Positions 51,678-61,982 are shown, counted from the first letter of the stretch. The stretch: DNA of 64,000 bases from Rhodospirillaceae bacterium (GCA_009772935.1 WOUR01000002.1:124001-188000); one strand, 5' to 3'. Notes: a model not told the origin generated them from the letters alone. Numbers and translations are program-made.

Positions 51678-52856
51678 TCAGGCCTCGTTCTCTTTCCGGA
51701 ACGGCGAGTACTGCATCAGCCCTTCGATCTCCTGCCGCACGGCGGGCCGCTCGCGCCTGAGGTAATCGTCGACGGCGCGCCGGAAGTTCGGATCGACGAT
51801 CCAGTGGGCGGAGTAGGTCAGCACCGGCAGATAGCCGCGCTGGATCTTATGGTCGCCCTGCGCTCCCGCCTCGACCCGCGACAGCCCGTGGGCGATCGCA
51901 TAGTCGATGGCCTGATAGTAGCAGGCCTCGAAATGCAGGAAGCCGTGGCTTTCCAGGCAGCCCCAGTAGCGTCCGTAGAGCGTATCGTCGCCCTTGAGAT
52001 TGAGCGCGCCGCCGACCGGACGGCCATCGGCCTCGGCCAGGACGAGCACGACCTTGTCGGCCATGGTCGAGCCCAGAATGTCGAAGAAGGACCGCGTCAG
52101 GTAGGGCGTGCCCCACTTGCGGCCGCCGGTATCCATGTAGAAGGCAAAGAAGGCGTCCCAGTGCTCGGGCCGGATATCGTCCCCGCTCAGCGTATGGATG
52201 ACGAGGCCTTCGCGCCGCACGGCCTCGCGCTCCTTGCGGATTGCCTTGCGCTTGCGCGAGGAGAGAGCGCCCAGGAAATCGTCGAAGGTCCGGTAGCCGT
52301 CATTGCTCCAGTGATATTGCTGCCCGAGCCGCAGCAGCCAGCCGCGTTCGCCGAAGCGCTTCCACTCCTCTTCGGTGCAGAAGGTGGCGTGGACCGAGCT
52401 GATGTTGTTGTCGTCGGCGATCTTGGCCAGCATATCGATCAAGGCGTCGCGCACGGCGTCGGCCATCGGCCCGGGGCGGGCGAACAGGCGCGGACCGGGG
52501 ACCGGCGTGAAGGGCACGGCGACCTGGAGCTTGGGATAGTAGCGGCCGCCCGCGCGCTCCAGCGCCTGCGCCCAGCCATGGTCGAACACATACTCGCCCT
52601 GGGAATGGCTCTTCATGTAGAGCGGTGCGGCGCCCTGGAGCGTCCCGTCGTCTGACTCCGCGATCAGATACTGCGGCTGCCAGCCGGTACGCCGGCCGAC
52701 TGATTTAGAGTCTTCCAGCGCCTTCAGGAAGCGGTAGCTCAGGAACGGGTTGCCGGCAGAACCAGGGGCGAGCGCGCAGGCATCCCACTGGGTACCGTCG
52801 ACCGCTGCAAGCGTATCGACGATGCGCAGGCCGACCGTCGGGGCATCATCCGGCAT
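51678..52856 (-). CDS. GNAT/FemAB-like N-acyltransferase (DUF482/COG3146)
   Basis: This protein of about 392 aa matches the DUF482 family of predicted peptidogalycan-type N-acyltransferases with the GNAT/FemAB fold. Typical segments are NPFLSYRFLKALEDSKSVG, SSRKRKAIRKEREAV, WDAFFAFYMDTGGRKWGTPY and ACYYQAIDYAIAHGLSRVEA followed by GAQGDHKIQRGYLP. The start is ATG 52856 or GTG 52862; there is no clear ribosome site. The substrate is unknown. The gene is cytoplasmic and monocistronic. Confidence 0.87.
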   Translation of the reverse strand: MPDDAPTVGLRIVDTLAAVDGTQWDACALAPGSAGNPFLSYRFLKALEDSKSVGRRTGWQPQYLIAESDDGTLQGAAPLYMKSHSQGEYVFDHGWAQALERAGGRYYPKLQVAVPFTPVPGPRLFARPGPMADAVRDALIDMLAKIADDNNISSVHATFCTEEEWKRFGERGWLLRLGQQYHWSNDGYRTFDDFLGALSSRKRKAIRKEREAVRREGLVIHTLSGDDIRPEHWDAFFAFYMDTGGRKWGTPYLTRSFFDILGSTMADKVVLVLAEADGRPVGGALNLKGDDTLYGRYWGCLESHGFLHFEACYYQAIDYAIAHGLSRVEAGAQGDHKIQRGYLPVLTYSAHWIVDPNFRRAVDDYLRRERPAVRQEIEGLMQYSPFRKENEA

Positions 52857-52911
52857 GGCCACAGCATAGCGCGAATCGTGCCAGTACGATGGCCAATCGG
52901 TGCCGCTGATT

Positions 52912-55900
52912 CTACTCGGCAGGCTTGTGCTCGCGGGCCACCTCGTCGGCCGAGCGGCTGAATCGGTGGTTCGCCCACAGGCTCAGGCGGTCGATATAGA
53001 TCAGCATCACCGGCACCACGACGAGGGTCAGCAGTGTCGAGCTGATCAGGCCGCCGATCACGGCGTGTGCCATCGGCGCGCGCTGGGTGGCGCCCTCGCC
53101 GAGGCCCAGGGCCAGCGGCAGCATGCCGAACACCATGGCGAGCGTGGTCATCAGGATGGGCCGCAGCCGGATCGAGCCGGCCTCGAGCAGGGCCTCGTGG
53201 ACCGGCGTTCCGCGCTCACGGGCCTGGTTGAAGAAATCGACCAGCAGGATGGCGTTCTTGGTGACGAGGCCCATCAGCATGATGAAGCCGATCGCCGAGA
53301 AGATGTTGAGCGTCGTGCCGGCGATCAGGAGGCCGAGGAACACGCCGATCAGCGACATCGGCAACGACATCATGATGGCAATGGGCTGCAGGAAGCTGCC
53401 GAACTGCGAGGCCAGGATCAGGTAGATGAGGATGACTGCCATCAGGAGCGCTTGGCCGGCATAGGCGGCGCTCTCTGCCATGTCCTTGGTCGAGCCGCCG
53501 AACACAAAGCGGTAGCCGGGGGGCAGCTTGATCTCGGTCAGGACCTGCTGCAGGTCGCTCGAAACCTCGCCGGCCGAGCGGCCGAACACGTTGGCGGTGA
53601 TCTGGACCTCGCGGTTGAGGTCTCGGCGGTTGATCTGGGAGGCGCCGACGTCGGTCACTACATCGGCGATCTGCGCGATGTGGACCATGCGCGGCAGGCC
53701 GTTGGGCTCGGTGCCGGCAGTGAACCAGACGCGGTGCAGGTCGGCGATGCCGGTGCGGTCGTCGGTCGGCAGACGGACCATGACCATGTAGTTCTCGCCG
53801 TCGGGCGCCCGCCAGAGGCTGGTCTCGTCGCCGGCGAAAAGGGGACGCAGCGACTGGGCGACCGCGGCGGTGCCCAGCCCGAGATCCGAAGCCGCATCGC
53901 GGCGCAGGCGGACCGACAGGATCGGCTTGGCGGCCTTGAGGTTGCGGTCGAGATCGACCAGGCCGCGAATGCCGGCGGCCCGCTTCATCACGTCCTGCGA
54001 GATCGTGTCGAGCACGTTGGTGTCGGGGCCCTGCAGCGAAAGCTGGAGCTGCTTCTGGACACCGCCGCCCGGTCCGCCCGGGATGTTGATGGAGACCAGG
54101 ATGCCGGGGATGCTGGCCAGCCGCTCACGAATCGGCTGGGCGAGCTGCTCCGGCGAACGCTTGCGATCCTTCAACGGCTTCAGCTTGAGATAGAGGCTCG
54201 CCTGGTTCTTGCCGTTGGCATAGCCGGTGTTGACCGTGCCGTAGGTGTACTCGATCTCGGGAAATTCGCGCAGCGCGGCGTCGACCTGCCGCAGCTTGGC
54301 CTCGGTGTATTCGAGAGAGGAGCCGACCGGCGTCTCGATGCTGACGACCTGCTCACCTAGATCGGCCTGGGGGACGAACTCGAAGCCGATGTACTTGGGC
54401 AGCGCGAAGCTGCCGACGAAGGTCGCGAGCGCGATCAGCAGGGTGGTCTTGGGCCAGCGCAGCGCCCAGGCGAGCACGACGCGATAGACGGCGTTGGCCT
54501 TCTCCTGCGCCCCGTTGACGATGCGGGCGAAGCGGCCGTTGCCGTGGGCCTGCGGATCGTACCAGACCGACGACAGCATCGGATCGAGCGTGAACGACAC
54601 GAACAGGGAGATCAGCACGGCGGCCGAGACCATGACGCCGAACTGGAAGAAGAAGCGGCCGATGATGCCGCCCATGAAGGCGACGGGCAGGAACACCGCC
54701 ACGATGCAGAAGGTGGTGGCGAGCACGGCCAGGCCGATTTCGTTGGTGCCATCGATCGCGGCCTGGCGGTGGGTCTTGCCGAAGCCGATATGGCGCATGA
54801 TGTTCTCGCGCACCACGATCGCATCGTCGATCAGGATGCCGATCGCGAGGCTGAGCGCCATCAGGGTCAGCACGTTCAGGGTGAAGCCGAAGGCTGCCAT
54901 CACCATGAACGCGCCGAACACCGAGATCGGCAGCGCGAGGCCGGTGATGACGGTGCTGCGCCAAGAATGCAGGAACAGGAAGACGATGGCGATCGTCAGG
55001 AGACCGCCCTCGACCATGGTCTGCTGGACGTTGTCGACCGAGTTCTGGATGCCGCGCGAGCTGTCGCGCACGATCTCCAGCTTCACGTCCGAAGGCAGGG
55101 AGGCCTGCAACTCAGCCACGGCGCGCCGGACGCCGCGGGCCACTTCGATTGTATTGGCGCCCTGGGTCTTCACAACGTCGATGGCGAGCGCCCGTTCGCC
55201 GTTCAAGGTAGCGACGTTCTCCAGCTCCTGCTGGCCGTCGACCACGGTGGCGACCTGGCGGAGATAGACCGGCGCCTGGCCGCGGCGGGCCACGATCAGG
55301 TCGGCGAAGTCGCCCGGTTCGACGACGCGCCCGGTGACCTCGATCACGCGGTCGTCGTTGCCGCGCTGGACGTTGCCGGCGGGAAAATTCTGATTCTCGT
55401 CCTTGATGGCCCGCATGATGTCGTTCACGCCGACGCGGAGCGCGTGCATGCGACCGGGATCCAGCTCGATGTTGATCTGCCGCTTCAGCCCGCCGGCGAT
55501 GGTGGCGCGGCCGACGTCGCGGACGGTCTGCAGGCGCTTGATGATGATCTGGTCGGCCAGCGTCGTGAGGTCGCGCACCGAGCGGACATCGGAGCGCACC
55601 GCGATCGAGACGATGGGCTGGTCGTCGGGATTGAAGCGCTGGATCAGCGGCTCCTTGATTTCGGGCCGGAAGGAGGCCCGGACCATCTGGACCTTCTCGC
55701 GGACGTCCTGCATGGCGACGGCCGATGGCACCGACAGTTCGAACTCGGCGATGACGATCGACTTGCCCTCGAGCGAGCGCGAGGTGAGCGTCTTGAGGCC
55801 GGCGATGGCGTTGACCGATTCCTCGATCTTGCGGCTGATCTCGCTTTCGACCGTCTCCGGGGAGGCGCCGGGGTAGTCGGTGGTGACCACGACGATGGGA

Positions 55901-56025
55901 AAGTCGACGTTCGGGAACTGGTCGATGCCGAGCTGGCGGTAGGAGAACAGGCCCATCACCAGCAACGCCACCATCATCATGGTGGCGAAGACCGGATTGT
56001 CGACCGCGATCTGGGTGAGCTTCAC
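52912..56025 (-). CDS. RND efflux transporter permease (AcrB/MexB-like)
   Basis: This 1037-aa inner-membrane proton antiporter has the HAE-RND features. These are the N-terminal helix (IAVDNPVFATMMMVALLVMG), large periplasmic loops and TM4 with the proton-relay Asp pair in LAIGILIDDAIVVREN near 408, followed by conserved GKTHRQAAIDG. The start is GTG 56025 behind AGGAGA; the open frame extends further upstream into mfp sequence but that is not coding. No outer-membrane channel gene is adjacent, so a TolC is needed from elsewhere. Substrates are unknown. Confidence 0.94.
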   Translation of the reverse strand: MKLTQIAVDNPVFATMMMVALLVMGLFSYRQLGIDQFPNVDFPIVVVTTDYPGASPETVESEISRKIEESVNAIAGLKTLTSRSLEGKSIVIAEFELSVPSAVAMQDVREKVQMVRASFRPEIKEPLIQRFNPDDQPIVSIAVRSDVRSVRDLTTLADQIIIKRLQTVRDVGRATIAGGLKRQINIELDPGRMHALRVGVNDIMRAIKDENQNFPAGNVQRGNDDRVIEVTGRVVEPGDFADLIVARRGQAPVYLRQVATVVDGQQELENVATLNGERALAIDVVKTQGANTIEVARGVRRAVAELQASLPSDVKLEIVRDSSRGIQNSVDNVQQTMVEGGLLTIAIVFLFLHSWRSTVITGLALPISVFGAFMVMAAFGFTLNVLTLMALSLAIGILIDDAIVVRENIMRHIGFGKTHRQAAIDGTNEIGLAVLATTFCIVAVFLPVAFMGGIIGRFFFQFGVMVSAAVLISLFVSFTLDPMLSSVWYDPQAHGNGRFARIVNGAQEKANAVYRVVLAWALRWPKTTLLIALATFVGSFALPKYIGFEFVPQADLGEQVVSIETPVGSSLEYTEAKLRQVDAALREFPEIEYTYGTVNTGYANGKNQASLYLKLKPLKDRKRSPEQLAQPIRERLASIPGILVSINIPGGPGGGVQKQLQLSLQGPDTNVLDTISQDVMKRAAGIRGLVDLDRNLKAAKPILSVRLRRDAASDLGLGTAAVAQSLRPLFAGDETSLWRAPDGENYMVMVRLPTDDRTGIADLHRVWFTAGTEPNGLPRMVHIAQIADVVTDVGASQINRRDLNREVQITANVFGRSAGEVSSDLQQVLTEIKLPPGYRFVFGGSTKDMAESAAYAGQALLMAVILIYLILASQFGSFLQPIAIMMSLPMSLIGVFLGLLIAGTTLNIFSAIGFIMLMGLVTKNAILLVDFFNQARERGTPVHEALLEAGSIRLRPILMTTLAMVFGMLPLALGLGEGATQRAPMAHAVIGGLISSTLLTLVVVPVMLIYIDRLSLWANHRFSRSADEVAREHKPAE

Positions 56026-56036
56026 GGCCTTGTCTC

Positions 56037-57170
56037 CTAGCGGGTCTCGACGATCTTGACCTTCTGTCCGGCATGCAGGCCGGGCAGGGGGGCGGACACC
56101 ACCGTCATGCCCGATTCCAGGCCTTTGACCTCGACCAGCTCGCCGCGCGACCAGGTGCGGACGGCACCCACCGGCTTGCGCACCAGTGTGCCGTTCTCGA
56201 CGATCAGGACATAGTCGCCCTGGTCGTCCTTGCGCATTGCCGAGGCCGGCACGGCCAGGGCATGACCCTTCTCCTGCACGGTGACGGTGCCGGTGCCGAA
56301 CAGGCCGCCGCGCAGCGCCTCGTGGCGGTCGACGATCTCGACGTAGACCGGGATCGAGCGCGAGCCCGGCTGCGTGGTCGGGCTGATCCGGGTGATCTTG
56401 CCGCTGAAGACGCGATCGCCGAAGCCTTCCAGGTTGACCTGGGCGGTCTGGCCCACCTTCATGCGGATGACGTCGGCGGCCGGCATCTGGGCCGCGATCT
56501 CGACGTGGCTGGTGTCGAGCAGGGCCAGGATCTTGCCGTCGATCGGCAGCGACTCGCCCTGGTTGGCGATGCGCTCGCCCACAACGCCATCGAAGGGTGC
56601 CCTGACCTCGGCATCGGCCAGGTTCTTGCGCGCGACATCGAGCTGGGCTTCGGCAACGGCCACCATGGAAGCCCGATTCTCGGCCGTCGCGCGCGCCTGG
56701 TCGGCCGCCGACTGCGAAACGATGTTGCGGTTCGCCAGGGTCTCCTTGTCCGAGCGGTCGCGGGCGGTCCAGCGCGCGTCGGCCCGGGCGGCCTCGAGGG
56801 CCGACAGCCGCTCGTTCATCTTGGCCTGCAACTCGGTCGTCTCGAAGCGTGCCAGCACCTGGCCCTCGGTGACACGGTCGCCTTCGCGCACCAGTACGTC
56901 GGCCAGGCGGCCCGATACCCGGCTCTTCACGATGGTCTGGTCGATCGGCTGGGTGGTGCCGGTGAATCGGACGACATCGACCAGGCCGCGCGGCTTGATC
57001 GTGTGGACCTCTGCCGGGATCAGTTCCAGGGGACGGTCGGCAGTTTTGGTGGCGACCGGGCCGTTGCCGGCCACTGCCGTGCCCTTGCCGTTCTTCAAGG
57101 CAACTGCGCCGCCTCCCAGCACGACAGCGGCGCCGACGATGGCGATGACGATCTTGGTACTGGTCTTCAT
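56037..57170 (-). CDS. RND efflux periplasmic adaptor (membrane fusion protein)
   Basis: This 377-aa adaptor has an N-terminal membrane or signal segment (KIVIAIVGAAVVLGGGAVAL), a lipoyl half-motif (TIVKSRVSGRLADVLVREGD), an alpha-helical hairpin (about 105-185) and the second lipoyl half (VRAPFDGVVGERIANQGE). A beta-barrel and membrane-proximal domain follow. It bridges the permease and the outer-membrane channel. Its start overlaps the tetR stop by four bases and the permease follows after 11 bases, so the three genes form one operon. Confidence 0.93.
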   Translation of the reverse strand: MKTSTKIVIAIVGAAVVLGGGAVALKNGKGTAVAGNGPVATKTADRPLELIPAEVHTIKPRGLVDVVRFTGTTQPIDQTIVKSRVSGRLADVLVREGDRVTEGQVLARFETTELQAKMNERLSALEAARADARWTARDRSDKETLANRNIVSQSAADQARATAENRASMVAVAEAQLDVARKNLADAEVRAPFDGVVGERIANQGESLPIDGKILALLDTSHVEIAAQMPAADVIRMKVGQTAQVNLEGFGDRVFSGKITRISPTTQPGSRSIPVYVEIVDRHEALRGGLFGTGTVTVQEKGHALAVPASAMRKDDQGDYVLIVENGTLVRKPVGAVRTWSRGELVEVKGLESGMTVVSAPLPGLHAGQKVKIVETR

Positions 57171-57814
57171 GGCCGTAGCCCTTTGAGAACGAAGTCGAAG
57201 TAGGCGGTGTAGAACCGGTCGCCGTCGACCTTGCCGGGGTCGAATGGAGCAAGGGACCGCTTCCAGACCGAGAACATCGCGAGTGGCTGCAGGATGACGA
57301 TGGCAGTGGCTTCGAGGTCTGGGAGGGGGCGGAATTCGCCGTTGTCTACGCCGCGGCGCAAGGTGCGGATGAAGAGGTCGCGGCCGCGCACGTCAAAGTG
57401 TGTGCAATAGAACTTGGCGACGTCGGGGAAGTTGCCGGCCTCGGCCAGGATCAGCTTCACCACGCCACCGGCCGGCGTCTCCTCGAAGGCGCGGAAGCCG
57501 TCGACCAGCGCGCGCAGCAGGTCTTCGCTGCTGCCCTCGAAGTGGTCGATCACGTCATTGGCCGCCGCCAGCGGGCCGGCAATGGCCTCGGAGATCACCG
57601 CCTTGAAGAGTTCTTCCTTGTTCTTGAAATAGAGGTAGGGGAGGCCCTTGCTGACTGACGCCTCTTTGGCGACGTCATCGAGTTTGGTTGCGGCGAATCC
57701 ACGGGTGACGAAGAGCTCGAGGGCGGCGCGGGCAATCTCGGAGGCGCGATTCTCCGGCCGCCGAACGCGGGTCGGGGTCGCACTCCCGTTATTGACTGAC
57801 CGGTCAGTATCCAT
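57167..57814 (-). CDS. TetR-family regulator of the RND efflux operon
   Basis: This 215-aa repressor has an N-terminal helix-turn-helix (about 20-65: ASEIARAALELFVTRGFAAT, then KLDDVAKEASVSKGLPYLYF) and a helical ligand-binding C-terminal domain. It is the first gene of the operon with the adaptor and permease, so autorepression relieved by efflux substrates is likely. I chose ATG 57814. A palindrome covering codons 3-7 is probably its own operator, placing regulation at the translation start. Confidence 0.9.
   Translation of the reverse strand: MDTDRSVNNGSATPTRVRRPENRASEIARAALELFVTRGFAATKLDDVAKEASVSKGLPYLYFKNKEELFKAVISEAIAGPLAAANDVIDHFEGSSEDLLRALVDGFRAFEETPAGGVVKLILAEAGNFPDVAKFYCTHFDVRGRDLFIRTLRRGVDNGEFRPLPDLEATAIVILQPLAMFSVWKRSLAPFDPGKVDGDRFYTAYFDFVLKGLRP
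57795..57808. promoter_or_regulatory. Palindromic operator ACTGACCGGTCAGT at the tetR start
   Basis: This is a perfect 14-base palindrome. TGACCGGTCA-type palindromes are frequent TetR/AcrR-family operators. It lies within codons 3-7 of the tetR gene, 6 bases inside the ATG on the minus strand, so a bound repressor would block early transcription of the efflux operon. Confidence 0.6.
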
Positions 57815-57855
57815 GTTTCGGCATGTAATGCGAAAGGAGACCGGGTTCAAGGCAG

Positions 57856-57890
57856 AAAGAAAAAAGTCCGGCAGACCGAAGTCGCCGGAC
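57856..57890 (-). terminator. Intrinsic terminator downstream of the nrdJ/Lys-rich ORF region
   Basis: On the minus strand GTCCGGC (57884-57890) and GCCGGAC (57866-57872) pair around an 11-base loop. They are followed by TTTTTTCTTTC. It ends transcripts coming from nrdJ and the 18-codon ORF before they reach tetR. Confidence 0.88.
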
Positions 57891-57966
57891 GCTTTGACTA
57901 GTTTCGCCTTCCCACTTCCGTAAACGAAAGCGCCGGATCGGCGTCAGGCTCGTCTTCTATTTAGGG

Positions 57967-58019
57967 GGCTTCCGGTGGGGCCCCGAAAGAGGGCACCCAC
58001 ACGGAAGCCGAAAGGCGTT
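57967..58019 (-). ncRNA. Highly paired RNA segment between the Lys-rich ORF and the terminator
   Basis: GGCTTCCG / CGGAAGCC (57967-57974 / 58012-58019), GTGGG / CCCAC and GCCC / GGGC stack into a nearly continuous stem of 17 base pairs with two single-base bulges and a 7-base CGAAAGA-type loop. It lies in the roughly 200-base stretch (57857-58062) that has no protein gene and ends in an intrinsic terminator. It may be a 3'-UTR structure or part of a small RNA, and it reads as structured on either strand. Confidence 0.5.
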
Positions 58020-58062
58020 GTTAGAGGGGCCAAAGTCGCCTTTGACCTCCGCCCTTTCCTAA

Positions 58063-58119
58063 TTACTGCTTCTTCTTCTTAACAGCCTTCTTCTTCGCAA
58101 CTTTCTTCTTAGCAGCCAT
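58063..58119 (-). CDS. 18-residue lysine-rich microprotein candidate
   Basis: The ORF reads MAAKKKVAKKKAVKKKKQ and ends in TAA. AGGAG lies 6 bases before the ATG (58126-58130), one of the best ribosome sites in the window. Ten of 18 residues are Lys in three blocks, resembling the tails of bacterial histone-like proteins, which suggests nucleic-acid binding (inference). It is 78 bases downstream of the nrdJ stop and probably lies on the same transcript, ahead of a structured RNA and a terminator. Chance cannot be excluded for so short an ORF. Confidence 0.5.
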   Translation of the reverse strand: MAAKKKVAKKKAVKKKKQ

Positions 58120-58197
58120 AACTGTCTCCTATGGTTAGCTATAGGGTCCCCAACCGCGAGGCCCCCGGGGTACGCCGGTACGCTACGCCACGCATGC

Positions 58198-61100
58198 TCA
58201 ACTGCAGCCCGTGGTACCACCGCAGGTCGTGCATTTGAGGCACGTCCCGTTGCGGACCATGGTGAAGTTGCCGCATTCCGGACACGCATCCCCTTCGAAG
58301 CCCTTCAGCCTGGCCTCGAGGGCCAGTCCCAAGGATGACGAGGGTGCTTCTCCGAGCGCGACGCTGACGACGGCCGCCTTGGCGATGGGCGCCGAAGCGA
58401 CGGCTGGTCCGTCCGTCAGTCCGTTGGGCAGGGCGGCACCGGCAATCGCCTGATCGGCGATCGCGGCATTGCCGGCAGTCCTGCCATTCAATACGTAAGG
58501 GTTGCTGCGCACATAGCCCACGCTGGCGATGCGGCTCACCGCGGCGGCCGCCGCTTCGGCGGCATTCGTGCCCGGCGACGGCAGCTCACCCTGGATCTCG
58601 CCGCGGCCCACTCCGTCGGGGCGCAGGTCAGCCTGCTCGACGTGGCTGAGGTCGTTGCGTCCCAGATAGGAGATCGCGAGCTCGCGGAAGATGTAGTCGA
58701 GCACCGATGTCGACATCTTGATCGCGTCGTTGCCTTCGACCAGCCCCGATGGCTCGAAGCGCGTGAAGGTGTAGGCCTCGACGAATTCCTCGAGCGGCAC
58801 TCCATATTGCAGCCCGATCGAGATCGCGATGGCGAAGTTGTTCATGAGGCTGCGAAACGCCGCGCCTTCCTTATGCATGTCGACGAAGATCTCGCCGACA
58901 CGACCATCCTCGTATTCGCCGGTCCTCAGATAGACCTTGTGGCCGCCAACGATCGCCTTTTGCGTATAGCCCTTGCGGCGCTGCGGCAGACGTTCGCGCC
59001 CCGCCCGGACTTCGCGCTCGACGATGCGTTCCACGATCCGTTCGGCAATGACCGGCACACGCGCGGCAGGCGACAGGTCGGCGAGGTCGTCGTTGGCGGC
59101 GACGTCGTCGCCCAGCGCCATCGCAGAGAGCGGCTGCGAAAGCTTGGAACCGTCACGATAGAGAGCGTTCGCTTTCAATCCGAGCTTCCAGGAGGTCTCA
59201 TAGGCCTTGCGGCAATCCTCGACCGTCGCCGCGTTGGGCATGTTGATGGTCTTGGAGATGGCGCCCGATACGAAGGGTTGTGCTGCAGCCATCATGCGTA
59301 TGTGACTCTCTGCAGACAAGAAGCGTGTGCCATCTCGTCCACAGGGATTCGCACAATCGAACACGGAAAGATGTTCCCTCCTGAGATCGCGTGCACCTTC
59401 GACGCTCATCGCACCGCATGCGTGGACGTTTGCGGCCGCAACGTCGCTTCGCGAGAAGCCAAGGTGCGAGAGGATGTCTAGCTTTGGATCGGACAGCGTT
59501 TCGTCGTCGAGGCCGAGCACGTCGCGGCAGAAGGCGTCGCCGAGCGTGTAGCGCGAGAAGGCAAAGCGGATGTCGAAGGCCGTGGCGATCGCCTGGTCGA
59601 TCCGCTTCAGTGTGGCCGCATCGAAGCCACGCGCCGACAGGCTCTCGTGGTTGATGGCGGGTGCGGCTGAGAGCGAGCCGTGACCCACGGCATGGTCGAC
59701 GATGCGTGCGGCCGTGGCGTCGTCGTAGCCCAGCGTCCGCAGCGCCAACGGGACAGTCTGGTTGATGATTTTGAAGTAGCCGCCGCCGGCCAGTTTCTTG
59801 AACTTCACCAGGGCGAAATCGGGTTCGATGCCGGTCGTATCGCAATCCATCACCAGCCCGATCGTGCCGGTCGGGGCGATGACGGAGACCTGAGCGTTGC
59901 GGTAGCCGTGGCGTTCGCCCAGTTCAAGCGCGCGGTCCCAGGCACGGCGGGCGGCGGCGACGAGCCGGCTGTCCATACAATTGGCGGCGTCGAGAGGCTG
60001 CGGGGCGATGGACAGGCCCTCATAGGCCTGCGTCGCGCCGTGGGCGGCCCGGCGGTGGTTCCGGATGACCTGCAGCATGGGCTCGCGGTTGGCCGCGAAG
60101 CCGGGGAAGGGCCCCATCAAGCCGGCCATCTCTGCCGAGGTGGCGTAGGCGGTGCCGGTCATGATCGCCGTGAGGGCGCCGGCGATGGCCCGGCCCTGGT
60201 CGCTGTCATATCCCAGGCCAGACGCCATCAGCAGGGCCCCGAGATTGGCGTAGCCCAGCCCCAATGTGCGGTACCGGTACGAAAGCTCTGCTATGCGGCG
60301 CGACGGGTACTGCGCCATCATCACGGAGATTTCGAGGACCATCGTCCACAGGCGGCTGGCATGCTCCAGCGCCTCGACATCGATCGAGCCGTCCTCGCGC
60401 CGGAACCGCATGAGGTTCAACGAAGCGAGGTTGCACGCCGTGTCGTCGAGGAACATGTACTCGGAGCACGGGTTGGAGGCGTTGATGCGTCCCGACTCCG
60501 GGCAGGTGTGCCAGTCGTTGATCGTAGTGTCGAACTGGACGCCGGGATCGGCCGAATGCCAGGCCGCTTCGGCGATCCGATCCCACAAGAGGCGGGCGCC
60601 GATCGTACGGGTGACCTTGCCGGTCGTGCGCGCGGTCAGCGCCCATGGCCGGTCGTCCTCGACCGCGCGCAGGAACGCATCGCTGACGCGCACCGAGTTG
60701 TTGGCGTTCTGGCCGGAGACCGAGGCGTACGCCCCCGATTCCCAATCCGTATCGAACGCCGGGAAGTCGATGTGGCGATAACCCTGCCGCGCGAACTGGA
60801 TGACACGCTGGATGTAGTTCTCCGGCAACTCGGCTTGCCGGGCCGCGACGATCTCGCGCCGCAGCTTCGGATTGTGTCGCGGATCGAACGCAGCTTCGCC
60901 CTCGCCACCCTCGAGGCAGGCCTGCATGATGGCATTCAGATGGCGATTGGCGAGGCGGGAGCCGGCGACCAGGGCGGCCACCTTCTGCTCCTCGAGCATC
61001 TTCCAGGAGATGAAGTCCTCGATGTCGGGGTGGTCTATGTCGACCGTCACCATCTTTGCCGCGCGTCGCGTCGTGCCTCCCGACTTGATGGCGCCGGCCG

Positions 61101-61890
61101 CTCGGTCACCAATCTTGAGGAACGACATCAGGCCCGATGATGCGCCGCCACCGGAGAGCTTTTCGTTCTCGCCGCGCACGCGCGAGAAGTTGGAGCCGGT
61201 GCCGGAGCCGTACTTGAAGAGGCGGGCCTCTCGGATCCAGAGATCCATGATGCCGCCTTCATTCACCAGATCGTCGGAGACGCTCTGGATGAAGCAGGCA
61301 TGCGGCTGTGGTCGCTCATAGGCGGAGGCAGACGGATAGGCCTGGCCATTCTGGTGATCGACGAACCAGTGCCCCTGACCGGGGCCGTCGATTCCGTACG
61401 CCCAGTGCAGTCCGGTATTGAACCATTGCGGCGAGTTCGGCGCGCAGATCTGCGTCGCGAGCATGAAGCACTGCTCATCGTAGAAGGAGCGGGCGTCCTC
61501 CTCGCTGTCGAAGTAGCCGCCCTTCCAGCCCCAATAGGTCCAGGCGCCGGCCATGCGATGGAAGACCTGGCGCGCGCTGGACTCACCGCCGAAGCGATCG
61601 GCTTCGGGCATCGCGGCGAGGCCGGCCTCGTCGGGGATCGACCGCCACAGCCACTCGGGCATGTCGGCTTCGGCCACGCGGACGATGCGCGCAGGCACGC
61701 CTGCACGACGGAAATACTTCTGGGCAAGAACGTCTGATGCGACTTGAGACCACTCGGCCGGCACGTCGATGTTCTTCGACTGGAAGACGATCGAGCCGTC
61801 CGGGTTGCGGATTTCCGAATTGACAGCACGAAACGCCACTCCGGTGAATGGCGATTTTCCTGCTTGCGTATACCGACGCTCGACGCGCAT
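58198..61890 (-). CDS. nrdJ: Vitamin B12-dependent (class II) ribonucleotide reductase
   Basis: This 1230-aa enzyme reduces ribonucleotides to deoxyribonucleotides with adenosylcobalamin, independent of oxygen. The N-terminal domain ([20 protein letters not shown]) leads to the catalytic barrel. Key segments are [20 protein letters not shown] and [12 protein letters not shown], and the finger loop and substrate site are around VIAPTGTIG. The C-terminus has a zinc-ribbon/redox tail [20 protein letters not shown] then CGGTTGC, supplying the regenerating cysteines. ATG 61890 gives the family N-terminus MRVERRYT. No cobalamin riboswitch was recognised upstream. Confidence 0.95.
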   Translation of the reverse strand: MRVERRYTQAGKSPFTGVAFRAVNSEIRNPDGSIVFQSKNIDVPAEWSQVASDVLAQKYFRRAGVPARIVRVAEADMPEWLWRSIPDEAGLAAMPEADRFGGESSARQVFHRMAGAWTYWGWKGGYFDSEEDARSFYDEQCFMLATQICAPNSPQWFNTGLHWAYGIDGPGQGHWFVDHQNGQAYPSASAYERPQPHACFIQSVSDDLVNEGGIMDLWIREARLFKYGSGTGSNFSRVRGENEKLSGGGASSGLMSFLKIGDRAAGAIKSGGTTRRAAKMVTVDIDHPDIEDFISWKMLEEQKVAALVAGSRLANRHLNAIMQACLEGGEGEAAFDPRHNPKLRREIVAARQAELPENYIQRVIQFARQGYRHIDFPAFDTDWESGAYASVSGQNANNSVRVSDAFLRAVEDDRPWALTARTTGKVTRTIGARLLWDRIAEAAWHSADPGVQFDTTINDWHTCPESGRINASNPCSEYMFLDDTACNLASLNLMRFRREDGSIDVEALEHASRLWTMVLEISVMMAQYPSRRIAELSYRYRTLGLGYANLGALLMASGLGYDSDQGRAIAGALTAIMTGTAYATSAEMAGLMGPFPGFAANREPMLQVIRNHRRAAHGATQAYEGLSIAPQPLDAANCMDSRLVAAARRAWDRALELGERHGYRNAQVSVIAPTGTIGLVMDCDTTGIEPDFALVKFKKLAGGGYFKIINQTVPLALRTLGYDDATAARIVDHAVGHGSLSAAPAINHESLSARGFDAATLKRIDQAIATAFDIRFAFSRYTLGDAFCRDVLGLDDETLSDPKLDILSHLGFSRSDVAAANVHACGAMSVEGARDLRREHLSVFDCANPCGRDGTRFLSAESHIRMMAAAQPFVSGAISKTINMPNAATVEDCRKAYETSWKLGLKANALYRDGSKLSQPLSAMALGDDVAANDDLADLSPAARVPVIAERIVERIVEREVRAGRERLPQRRKGYTQKAIVGGHKVYLRTGEYEDGRVGEIFVDMHKEGAAFRSLMNNFAIAISIGLQYGVPLEEFVEAYTFTRFEPSGLVEGNDAIKMSTSVLDYIFRELAISYLGRNDLSHVEQADLRPDGVGRGEIQGELPSPGTNAAEAAAAAVSRIASVGYVRSNPYVLNGRTAGNAAIADQAIAGAALPNGLTDGPAVASAPIAKAAVVSVALGEAPSSSLGLALEARLKGFEGDACPECGNFTMVRNGTCLKCTTCGGTTGCS

Positions 61891-61939
61891 CGACGATCCC
61901 CCGTGCCCGATCCCGTCAATTTCGTCCCTGTCTCGGGGG

Positions 61940-61962
61940 GTGTTCGATGCAAGATCGAACAC
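61940..61962 (-). promoter_or_regulatory. Perfect hairpin/palindrome in the nrdJ leader
   Basis: GTGTTCGAT (61940-61948) and ATCGAACAC (61954-61962) form a perfect 9-bp stem with a 5-base loop, 50 bases before the nrdJ ATG. On the nrdJ mRNA it is followed by seven C residues, so it is not an intrinsic terminator. It may be a leader structure or a protein-binding site. Confidence 0.5.
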
Positions 61963-61982
61963 GCACATATGGGCACGAAGGG

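Noticed and set aside
56026..57252. Long upstream extension of the RND permease frame
   Set aside because: The frame stays open through the adaptor gene, but GTG 56025 has an AGGAGA site and gives the exact family N-terminus. The extension is out-of-frame adaptor sequence.
57967..58019. Intrinsic terminator formed by the long stem
   Set aside because: Neither strand has a T-run after the stem. The proper terminator lies further on at 57856-57890.
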